A stretch of 19,629 bases of DNA from CG2-30-40-21 sp043806395 (lineage in GTDB: Bacteria > UBA9089 > CG2-30-40-21), in contig JAZDHC010000037.1 of NCBI GenBank assembly GCA_043806395.1, positions 1 to 19,629 on the forward strand, given 5' to 3'. Position numbers and translations under genes: made by a program. Shown piece by piece: positions 7,396-13,736 of the stretch (position 1 is its first letter; every line of letters starts with the position of its first letter). The notes beneath the pieces are model-generated. The model did no database searches. It was not told the origin of the DNA and worked only from the letters and a program-made list of their open reading frames with translations.

Positions 7396-7480
7396 TGGTG
7401 CGAGGAGCGGGACTCGAACCCGCACAGGTTGCCCCACCAGATCCTAAGTCTGGCGCGTCTACCAACTCCGCCATCCTCGC
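7396..7480 (-). tRNA. tRNA-Leu (anticodon UAG)
   Basis: Class II tRNA, 85 nt including an encoded CCA. The acceptor stem GCGAGGA/TCCTCGC is a perfect 7 bp. The D arm reads GCGGAGTTGGTAGACGC. The anticodon stem CCAGA/TCTGG encloses the loop CTTAGGA, giving anticodon TAG (reads CUA and other CUN codons). A long variable arm TGGGGCAACCT precedes the T arm GCGGG-TTCGAGT-CCCGC. Discriminator base A is at 7399 and CCA at 7396-7398. The D-loop and long variable arm are typical of tRNA-Leu. Confidence 0.97.
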
Positions 7481-7493
7481 AAGGTGTATCTAT

Positions 7494-7523
7494 AGAATAG
7501 CATACATCCTATGGGTTTGTCAA
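7494..7523 (-). promoter_or_regulatory. Promoter for tRNA-Leu
   Basis: On the minus strand, TTGACA (7518-7523), an 18-bp spacer, then TATTCT (7494-7499). The predicted start lies a few bases before the mature tRNA 5' end at 7480, as expected for a monocistronic tRNA gene. Confidence 0.55.
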
Positions 7524-7608
7524 GGATTTTTACATATCAATTAAACTTGCCGTATGGCATATAAAGTTGCCACCCCTCTATTTGATGGGTTTTCATGGAG
7601 ACAAACCT

Positions 7609-8343
7609 GTGCGATTCCTTACATTTACTCGACTTCAACAAATAGGATTAATCGTGCTTTCCTGTACTGCTATGTTGGCAAGTGGTATTATTATCAGTCA
7701 GAGTATAGCAGAAAAAAGGACTCCAAGTGTAAGATTTGTCCCTGAAGATATAAAAAAGAATACAAGTACCAATTTCAAACCCATAGATATAAACACTGCC
7801 TCTGCATGGGAACTCATGGTATTGCCAAGGGTAGGTTCCTGTACAGCTGCAAGGATCATAGAGTACCGCAAACAACATGGCGGATTTAGTTGCGTGGAAG
7901 AATTATTAAAGATTAAGGGGATCGGACCAAAAACATTAGAAAAGATACGGGAAGGGGTGTTTGTGGGAACAAATACTCTAAGACATGATTCTACAGCAAC
8001 TATTCGGGTGATTAAAGAGGGCGATCACAAGGATCATTCCTACGGCACAAAAACAGGTTCAGTTGCAATTGTTCCCAAGGTGCAGAAACAACGGTTCCCT
8101 ATCAACATCAATACTGCCTCAGCATCTGTTCTGGAGACATTACCCGGCATTGGCCCTGCAAAGGCAAAAGCAATCCAGGATTACAGAAATATTCATGGCT
8201 CATTTCAGAAAACAGAGGATATAACCATGGTCAAAGGGATAGGTGAAAAAATATTTGAACGAATAAGGTTATTGATTGCTACAGGGGAAAACACACAAGG
8301 ATGCGATGTGTTACCTGAGGTTATTGAATCAGGAGGAAAATAA
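7609..8343 (+). CDS. Membrane-anchored ComEA-like protein with two helix-hairpin-helix domains
   Basis: ComEA-type proteins bind double-stranded DNA at the cell surface during uptake. After a basic start, one transmembrane helix spans IGLIVLSCTAMLASGIIIS (about residues 12-30). Two ComEA-type double-HhH units follow. The first opens DINTASAWELMVLPRVG and closes KIKGIGPKTLEKI (about 59-115); the second opens NINTASASVLETLPGIG and closes MVKGIGEKIFERI (about 165-220). A basic linker of about 50 residues lies between them. Most ComEA proteins have a single such unit. GTG 7609 is the likely start: GGAG sits 8 nt upstream, whereas the upstream TTG 7567 and ATG 7585 have no ribosome site. It is 3 bp ahead of cimA, so co-transcribed. 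No comEC or pilus genes are in view, so a role in uptake is inference; a general DNA-binding envelope protein is the alternative. Confidence 0.8.
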   Translation: MRFLTFTRLQQIGLIVLSCTAMLASGIIISQSIAEKRTPSVRFVPEDIKKNTSTNFKPIDINTASAWELMVLPRVGSCTAARIIEYRKQHGGFSCVEELLKIKGIGPKTLEKIREGVFVGTNTLRHDSTATIRVIKEGDHKDHSYGTKTGSVAIVPKVQKQRFPININTASASVLETLPGIGPAKAKAIQDYRNIHGSFQKTEDITMVKGIGEKIFERIRLLIATGENTQGCDVLPEVIESGGK

Positions 8344-8346
8344 AAA

Positions 8347-9966
8347 ATGTCTGTTCAACTACCAGAGGTGTTACTGCCAGAGGTGCTACCTCCTCATAAA
8401 ATAGCCATCTATGATACAACCCTTCGGGATGGGACACAAATGGAAGGGATTAATTTCTCTCTCGAAGATAAGGTGCGGATTGCTAAAAGATTGGACCATC
8501 TTGGGGTTCATTATATCGAGGGTGGCTGGCCTGGTTCAAATCCAAAGGATATCAGATTCTTTGAAGAGATGAAAAATATTCAATTAAATCATGCTACGAT
8601 AACAGCATTTGGCAGTACCAGACATGCAAAGAAAGCTGTGGATAAGGATCCAAATATTCAGGCATTACTGGCAGCACAAACAGGAACCATCTGTATCTTT
8701 GGTAAAACATGGGACTTACATGTCAAGGAGGCGTTAAATATCTTCTTAGAAGAAAACCTTGCCATGATACGAGAATCTGTTGCTTACTTAAAACAACATG
8801 GTAAAGAGGTTATCTATGATGCCGAGCATTTCTTTGATGGTTATAAGTCAAACCAGAGGTATGCCTTAAGTACCCTTGAGACAGCCATGAATGCCGGGGC
8901 AGACACCATTGTTCTCTGTGATACCAATGGAGGAAGCATGCCCCAGGAGATAGAGGCAGCCATTGCTGCGGTGAAAAAGGTGATTAAGATACCAATAGGT
9001 ATCCATAGCCATAATGATTCTGACATGGCTGTGGCAAATACCATTACTGCGGTTAATGCCGGGTGTTGTCATGTTCAGGGCACAATAAACGGGTATGGTG
9101 AACGATGTGGGAATGCAAACCTGTGCTCGATTATTCCTAACCTAAAATTAAAGTTGGGGATTGATTGTATCTCTGATGAACAATTACAGAGTATTGCTGA
9201 GGTTTCAAGGTATGTCTCTGAATTGGCAAATATGGTTCCGCAGACGCATCAACCCTTTGTCGGGGCATCAGCCTTTGCCCATAAGGGTGGCATTCATGTC
9301 AGTGCAGTAAAAAAGAATCCGCTTACATATGAACACATTCAGCCTGAATTGGTGGGAAATTCAAGGAGAATCCTTATCTCGGAGCTTGCCGGACAAAGCA
9401 GTATCCTGCATAAGGCAGAAGAATACAACATAGATTTGTCCAAAAACACCGAAGATGTAAAAAAAATATTAAAAGAGGTAAAAGAGCTTGAGGATGCAGG
9501 CTACCAGTTTGAAGGGGCAGATGCATCCTTTGAATTGTTGATGAAAAAAACCGTAATGGGAGAGGATTATAAACCGTCCTTTACCCTGAAAAGTTTCAAA
9601 ATAATTGTGGAAAAAAAAGAGGATGAAATATGTTCAGAGGCAACCATAAAGGTAGAGGTTGATGACAAGATGGAATATACTGTAGCCGAAGGGGATGGTC
9701 CTGTAGATGCCCTTGACAAGGCATTGAGAGAGGCATTGGAAGGGTTTTATCCTATCCTGAAGGGTGTCCATCTAACAGATTATAAGGTCAGGGTGCTTGA
9801 CGCCAAGGATGGAACCGCAGCTAAGGTAAGGGTGTTGATTGAATCTTCGGATCTTAATGAGACATGGGGTACGGTTGGGGTATCTGAAAACCTGATTGAG
9901 GCATCTTATCAGGCATTGAGGGATAGCATTGAATATGTTTTACATCGGAAAATTAAGGAGATGTAA
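8347..9966 (+). CDS. cimA: (R)-citramalate synthase
   Basis: Condenses acetyl-CoA with pyruvate to (R)-citramalate, the entry to threonine-independent 2-oxobutyrate and isoleucine synthesis. DRE-TIM barrel: YDTTLRDGTQMEG at about residues 22-34 (catalytic Arg/Asp and metal ligand), GGWPGSNPKD, then the metal-binding HSHND and GYGERCGNAN, with AFAHKGGIHVSA in the lid region. A C-terminal allosteric LeuA dimer domain (about 405-539) contains EGDGPVDALDKALREAL. TQMEGINFS and GGWPGSNPKD separate this subtype from LeuA, which is encoded at 17825-19336. Length (539 aa) is near the family norm. The first ~16 residues (LPEVLLPEVLPP) are an odd proline-rich extension made by a 15-bp tandem duplication. 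AGGAGG at 8331-8336 supports ATG 8347. Its product is processed by the shared LeuCD and LeuB. Confidence 0.93.
   Translation: MSVQLPEVLLPEVLPPHKIAIYDTTLRDGTQMEGINFSLEDKVRIAKRLDHLGVHYIEGGWPGSNPKDIRFFEEMKNIQLNHATITAFGSTRHAKKAVDKDPNIQALLAAQTGTICIFGKTWDLHVKEALNIFLEENLAMIRESVAYLKQHGKEVIYDAEHFFDGYKSNQRYALSTLETAMNAGADTIVLCDTNGGSMPQEIEAAIAAVKKVIKIPIGIHSHNDSDMAVANTITAVNAGCCHVQGTINGYGERCGNANLCSIIPNLKLKLGIDCISDEQLQSIAEVSRYVSELANMVPQTHQPFVGASAFAHKGGIHVSAVKKNPLTYEHIQPELVGNSRRILISELAGQSSILHKAEEYNIDLSKNTEDVKKILKEVKELEDAGYQFEGADASFELLMKKTVMGEDYKPSFTLKSFKIIVEKKEDEICSEATIKVEVDDKMEYTVAEGDGPVDALDKALREALEGFYPILKGVHLTDYKVRVLDAKDGTAAKVRVLIESSDLNETWGTVGVSENLIEASYQALRDSIEYVLHRKIKEM
8362..8391. repeat. 15-bp tandem duplication in the cimA 5' end
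   Basis: CCAGAGGTGTTACTG is followed directly by CCAGAGGTGCTACCT, 12 of 15 bases the same. CCAGAGGTGCTACC (8377-8390) is identical to 19495-19508 in the intergenic region near the right edge, so the unit looks like part of a dispersed repeat. Confidence 0.6.
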
Positions 9967-9971
9967 ATATC

Positions 9972-10661
9972 ATGACCGTAAAAAAGACATCCCTTTGCTT
10001 GCTCTCTGGCGGGCTTGATTCTATAGTGGCTACGACTATAGCTACCCAAAAGACAACGGTATTGTTGGGTATTACCATTGATTATGGACAGAGGGCAAGA
10101 AAACAGGAGATAGAGTCAGCAAGCAGGGTATGCAAGTATTTGGGAATTCCACATCGCGAGATTACCATAGATTGGCTGGGACAGACAGGCAGTGCAATAC
10201 TTCAGCAGGGAAAGGATGTTCCAGAGTTCAGCTTTGAAAAAAGTGACCCAATCCAGACAGCCAAAGCTGTTTGGGTGCCCAATCGAAATGGTGTTTTTGT
10301 AAATATTGCTGCTTCATTGGCAGAGGAGATGGATGCAGATGTAATTGTGGTTGGCTTTAACAGGGAAGAGGCAGAAACATTTCCAGATAACAGCTTTGAG
10401 TTTGTTCAGGCTATTAATCAATCGCTATCTTTTTCTACCCTGCGAAAGGTACAGGTGATAAGTTTTACTCAAGAAATGAATAAAAATGAGATTGTAAAAT
10501 TAGGGCAACGGCTATCTGCCCCTTTTCATCTTTTATGGAGTTGTTATCTTGGAGGGGCTAAGATGTGTGGTAAATGTGAAAGCTGTCAAAGATGTATGCG
10601 GGCATTTACGGCAGCAGGATGTTGGGAGATAATAAAAGGGAGGTTTGAGGATGAAACATAG
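9972..10661 (+). CDS. queC: 7-cyano-7-deazaguanine synthase
   Basis: ATP-dependent enzyme that converts 7-carboxy-7-deazaguanine to preQ0, the precursor of queuosine and archaeosine tRNA bases. The PP-loop SGGLDS (residues 12-17) binds ATP. DYGQRARKQEI follows, then VPNRNGVF and the conserved GFNREEAETFPDNS segment. Four C-terminal zinc cysteines are C191, C199, C202 and C205 (SCY...CGKCESC), with C208 just after. Length (229 aa) is standard. The start is 5 bp after the cimA stop and the end overlaps the DUF366 gene by 11 bp. No queD, queE, queF or tgt is in the window, so the rest of the pathway must lie elsewhere. Confidence 0.95.
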   Translation: MTVKKTSLCLLSGGLDSIVATTIATQKTTVLLGITIDYGQRARKQEIESASRVCKYLGIPHREITIDWLGQTGSAILQQGKDVPEFSFEKSDPIQTAKAVWVPNRNGVFVNIAASLAEEMDADVIVVGFNREEAETFPDNSFEFVQAINQSLSFSTLRKVQVISFTQEMNKNEIVKLGQRLSAPFHLLWSCYLGGAKMCGKCESCQRCMRAFTAAGCWEIIKGRFEDET

Positions 10662-11214
10662 GTTTATTCAGGAAAGGATTGATTATACAGGAAAACAGCT
10701 TCGATCCCATTGGATTTATGAAAATTTTGAGATACCAGGTGATGCGATTGTTGCATTTCGCGGAACAGCAGTCGTGGATAAATATTTGGTAGATATGGTG
10801 GACTTGTCAAAAAAGGAATATATCTATAGTGAGGATATGCTGCATTTTATTGTTGAGCATTTTTCTTTTGATCTGGAAAAAACTATTGCTTATCAAAGAT
10901 TATTAATAGCTATCATGTGTGAAGGTGTTAACGATTATCTTAAAGGGTGTCAAATTAAAAGGTATGGGGATGACCTTTATGATGAACAGGATAAACTTAC
11001 GGTCTCTATTGCTACCCTGACTCATGTCTCAACTATGATCCATGCCGGAATAAATATCTCCTCCAAGGGTACACCTGTTCCAACCAAAGGACTGTTGGAT
11101 TATGGGATGTCTGAGGCAGATATTACTTCTTTTGTAGAAACAGTACTTTCCAGATATACAGAGGAAATAAAAAGTATGAAAATGGCACGATGTAAGGTGA
11201 GAGGGGTGAGGTAA
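10651..11214 (+). CDS. DUF366 family protein
   Basis: The 187-aa product matches the pattern I know for DUF366 (COG2029), a family of unknown function best known from archaea: an RIDYTGKQLRSHW-YENF start, GDAIVAFRG, a DMVDLSKKE segment, EDMLHFIVEHF, YGDDLYDEQDKLTVSIAT, and IHAGINISSKGTPVPTKGL. Asp, His and Gly residues in these blocks look functional. No signal peptide or membrane helix is seen. ATG 10651 is the better start (GGGAGG about 7 nt upstream); a TTG at 10645 is also in frame. It overlaps the end of queC by 11 bp, which implies translational coupling and a possible link to 7-deazaguanine metabolism; that link is inference. Assignment is from memory of the family pattern. Confidence 0.75.
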   Translation: MKHRFIQERIDYTGKQLRSHWIYENFEIPGDAIVAFRGTAVVDKYLVDMVDLSKKEYIYSEDMLHFIVEHFSFDLEKTIAYQRLLIAIMCEGVNDYLKGCQIKRYGDDLYDEQDKLTVSIATLTHVSTMIHAGINISSKGTPVPTKGLLDYGMSEADITSFVETVLSRYTEEIKSMKMARCKVRGVR

Positions 11215-11216
11215 TC

Positions 11217-11251
11217 AGGGAAAAGGGCAAGTGCAAGACCTGCCCTTACAA
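11217..11251. repeat. Dispersed palindromic repeat / bidirectional terminator
   Basis: AAGGGCA (11223-11229) pairs with TGCCCTT (11241-11247). It fills the 59-bp gap between the convergent DUF366 gene and the 11274-11981 gene. Read on the minus strand (TGTAAGGGCAGG...TTGCCC) it resembles the element at 16497-16523 (TGTAGGGGCAAA...TTCGCCC). Confidence 0.55.
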
Positions 11252-11273
11252 CAATATGTCCCTTCCCCCAACA

Positions 11274-11981
11274 TTACACAATCCTTAAAATTGAAGAATG
11301 CCTCTGTGTAGCAAGCTCTTTCAGGGTAGCAATGGTTTCTAAATATATATCTACACCCCCCTGGATACCCCTTTCTCGCTTTTCCTCTTCAGAGACAGTT
11401 ACCTTGCGACCAATTACTGGACCTGTACCGGTTGTTTCACCAAACTGGTCTGTATTTTCCAAAACCACCAGGCTGTCATCAAAGATGGTAAAATGTTGTA
11501 ATTTTTTACACAATTCCGGTTGCCACTCCTTAAATTCATGTCTGAGAATAACTACTAATTCAGCTCGATTAGCTTCGCAAATCAATTCCCGTCGTTGAGA
11601 TCGGATTATTTCCTTAATCTTATCTCGGGCAAAAACCTCTTTTGACATCACAAAAAATCGTGTAATCTTTATCTGTCTATCCTTTCGTTGAAGAAGGGAT
11701 TTGTTTATCTCTTGAAGTTTTTGGTGAAAGATATCATCCTTCCATCTCTCTATCCAAAAATCAATACAATTTAATTCCTTTTGTGTCTCTTCGGTTTCTT
11801 TTGTGATAAGGTTATATAGTTCCTTCTTATCATCCATGAAACACCAACCATTTTTTTTCATCTCCTCTGCCCTTGTTTGCCATTTTACCAGACCTTCTTC
11901 AATCAGAATAACCTCTCGAAGAGCAATTTTTTTTAAGTAAAGATCCTCAATGCCCTCTGCAATGTGTCTCAAACTTTCCAT
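11274..11981 (-). CDS. Unknown helical protein coupled to asd
   Basis: I do not recognise this 235-aa protein. Residues 1-115 are charged and strongly helical, probably coiled coil (LYNLITKETEETQKELN, then KLQEINKSLLQRKDRQIK), with two Trp-rich spots (KNGWCF, DFWIERWKDD). From about 120 the pattern becomes mixed alpha/beta: KEVFARDKIKEII, CEANRAELVVILRHEF, then HFTIFDDSLVVLE, and a basic ERGIQGGVDIYL end. The IFDD-VV segment weakly recalls small signalling or effector domains, too weak to name. No signal peptide or membrane helix. AGGAGG at 11991-11996 precedes ATG 11981 by 9 nt; that Shine-Dalgarno and start lie inside the last codons of asd (13-bp overlap), so translation is coupled. It is the last gene of the leu-asd unit and ends at a palindromic repeat. 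Confidence 0.8.
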   Translation of the reverse strand: MESLRHIAEGIEDLYLKKIALREVILIEEGLVKWQTRAEEMKKNGWCFMDDKKELYNLITKETEETQKELNCIDFWIERWKDDIFHQKLQEINKSLLQRKDRQIKITRFFVMSKEVFARDKIKEIIRSQRRELICEANRAELVVILRHEFKEWQPELCKKLQHFTIFDDSLVVLENTDQFGETTGTGPVIGRKVTVSEEEKRERGIQGGVDIYLETIATLKELATQRHSSILRIV

Positions 11982-12994
11982 GATTTAATTCCTCCTTTTT
12001 CCACTAATATCTCAGCAATCTGCACCGCATTGGATGCAGCTCCTTTTCGCAGATTATCAGATACAATCCACATATTTAACCCACAAGGAATGGATTCATC
12101 CTCACGAATCCTACCCACAAAGGTTTCATCCCTTCCCTCGGCATCAATGGCTAAGGGATACTTATTGTTAATGAGGTCATCAACAACTATTACACCGGGT
12201 GTATTAGATAATAGCTCTCTTGCCCTTTCCGGGGTTAATTTCTTTATCGTTTCAATATTCACAGATTCTGAATGTGACCGAAAAACAGGAACTCGCACTG
12301 TAGTCGCTGTTATCGCCATCTCTGGTGCTTCCATAATCTTTTTTGTCTCATTTACCATCTTCATCTCTTCTTTGGTATAGCCATTTTCAAGAAATACATC
12401 AATATGAGGCAGGCAATTAAAGGCAATCTGATGAGGATACACTTTCCTCTCTATCTCTTTATTTTCCAGTACCGCCTTAGATTGCATAGCTAATTCCTTT
12501 ATTGCCGCCGAGCCTGTACCTGAAACCGCCTGGTAGGTAGAAACAACAACCCTTTTAATTATTGCCTCCTGATGAAGTGGCATTAATGCCACGACCATCT
12601 GAATGGTTGAACAGTTGGGATTGGCAATAATCCCATGATGCCTTTCGATAGCATGTGGATTTACCTCTGGCACAACTAAGGGAATATCTGTCTCCATGCG
12701 AAAGGCACTGCTGTTATCCACAACTATACAGCCCTCGGAAGCTGCTTTTGGTGCCCATTCCTTGCTTACACTTGCTCCGGCAGAGAACAGAGCAATATCA
12801 ATCCCCTTAAAACACCCATCCTGTAGTTTTTCAACGATTACCTTTTCACCCTTGAACTCCAACTCCAGTCCTTCTCGTCTGTACCCAAAAAACCTTACCC
12901 TTTCTACCGGGAAATTTCTTTGGATCAATACCTCTCTCATCACCTGTCCAACAGCACCGGTTGCACCAACAACAGCTACAACATATTTTTTCAT
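11969..12994 (-). CDS. asd: Aspartate-semialdehyde dehydrogenase
   Basis: Reduces aspartyl phosphate to aspartate semialdehyde with NADPH, the branch-point precursor of lysine, threonine and methionine. The nucleotide-binding GATGAVG is at residues 10-16. Catalytic Cys128 lies in NPNCSTIQ and the acid/base His241 in VFRSHSESVN; SSAFRM and YQAVSGTGSAA are typical substrate-region motifs. Length (341 aa) is normal. AAGGAG lies 8 nt before ATG 12994. It sits between the HEAT gene (34-bp gap) and the overlapping unknown gene at the end of the leu unit, an unusual but understandable union of aspartate-family and branched-chain genes. The window also has lysA, but not in this transcript. Confidence 0.96.
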   Translation of the reverse strand: MKKYVVAVVGATGAVGQVMREVLIQRNFPVERVRFFGYRREGLELEFKGEKVIVEKLQDGCFKGIDIALFSAGASVSKEWAPKAASEGCIVVDNSSAFRMETDIPLVVPEVNPHAIERHHGIIANPNCSTIQMVVALMPLHQEAIIKRVVVSTYQAVSGTGSAAIKELAMQSKAVLENKEIERKVYPHQIAFNCLPHIDVFLENGYTKEEMKMVNETKKIMEAPEMAITATTVRVPVFRSHSESVNIETIKKLTPERARELLSNTPGVIVVDDLINNKYPLAIDAEGRDETFVGRIREDESIPCGLNMWIVSDNLRKGAASNAVQIAEILVEKGGIKSWKV

Positions 12995-13011
12995 GGCATA
13001 CTCCTTTTCAC

Positions 13012-13033
13012 AATTACCGATTACCCTATTACC
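13012..13033. repeat. TAATCGG-type repeat between the HEAT gene and asd
   Basis: Plus-strand AATTACCGATTACCCTATTACC, i.e. GGTAAT-AGG-GTAATCGG-TAATT on the transcribed strand. It spans the HEAT gene stop codon and the start of the 34-bp spacer to asd. Same family as 7316-7360 and 15912-16005. Confidence 0.5.
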
Positions 13034-13736
13034 TTCCCACCTTTTCCTTCCCCGGCCACCATGGACCCTTATTTTTATTCACTGTTCCCTTCTTCGCAAT
13101 GGCAATTTTTATCTCTTTTTCAAGCACTGGGTCGCATCCCTTAAGCAATTTTTCATTAAGAATATCAATTGCCTCTTCACTCCGTATCTCGCCCAAGGCA
13201 TATGCAGCCGGCATTTGAATTTCTAATACCTCTTTATTCAACATCTCTTCCAATGCTGGTACAGCAGAGACATCACTTATCTTACCCAGAGCAACCACGG
13301 CAACTATCCTTATCTTCATTAACTCAGCAGGGTCATTGGCTACCTTAATAATCTCAGGGACAACCTCTGGATTCATGGTCATAGCCAATAGTTCAGCCAT
13401 AACTATCCGAAATACCGTGTTTTTCTTTTTATTCTGGAATTCTTTTATCAAAACAGGTGCCGCAGGCTTACCAATGGTATCTATCCATACTATCTTGTGT
13501 TGGATAAGCTTGATTATCTCCTCCAGACTATATGTTTTTTTACAAACATCCTCAATCTCCTTGACGCATTTTTCTACCTCAAGATGGGTTTTCTTTAGCA
13601 CAATCTGTTTTTTCTTGTCCTCATGTTTCTCTGAAAGGTGATACAATGTATAGAGACCACCAATTATCATGAAAACGAGGAACAACCCCCTAATCCCCTT
13701 TGATAAGGGGGAATTTATCCAGAGTAATTTTTTCAT
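13029..13736 (-). CDS. Membrane-anchored HEAT-repeat protein
   Basis: A 235-aa protein with one transmembrane helix (GLFLVFMIIGGLYTLYHL, about 17-34), then a charged coiled-coil region (35-65) and HEAT/PBS-lyase-type repeats: APVLIKEFQNKKKNTVFRIV, VVPEIIKVANDPAELMKIRI, AVPALEEMLNKEVLEIQMPA and EAIDILNEKLLKGCDPVLEK, spaced about 35 residues. ALGKISD and ALGEIRSEEA are classic repeat hinges. Such proteins are protein-binding scaffolds. ATG 13736 overlaps the leuB stop as ATGA, with AGGAG just upstream, so this start is well supported. Residues 8-18 (NSPLSKGIRGL) are encoded by a dispersed palindromic repeat. The reason for its place between leuB and asd is unclear. Confidence 0.8.
   Translation of the reverse strand: MKKLLWINSPLSKGIRGLFLVFMIIGGLYTLYHLSEKHEDKKKQIVLKKTHLEVEKCVKEIEDVCKKTYSLEEIIKLIQHKIVWIDTIGKPAAPVLIKEFQNKKKNTVFRIVMAELLAMTMNPEVVPEIIKVANDPAELMKIRIVAVVALGKISDVSAVPALEEMLNKEVLEIQMPAAYALGEIRSEEAIDILNEKLLKGCDPVLEKEIKIAIAKKGTVNKNKGPWWPGKEKVGR
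13683..13715. repeat. Palindromic repeat inside the HEAT gene 5' end
   Basis: A 33-bp stretch of the widespread C/G-run type (CCCCCTAATCCCC...AAGGGGGAATT). Its core CCCCTT (13695-13700), TGAT, AAGGGG (13705-13710) is a 6-bp stem with a 4-nt loop. Such elements are usually intergenic; here it is translated in frame. Confidence 0.65.

Noticed and set aside
7396..7480. tRNA-Leu as an integration site for a mobile element
   Set aside because: No integrase, no repeated tRNA 3' end and ordinary housekeeping genes on both sides.
12696..13226. Plus-strand open frame of 176 codons across asd and the HEAT gene
   Set aside because: Antisense to two well-supported genes, with low-complexity Ser/Pro/Phe content and no family resemblance.
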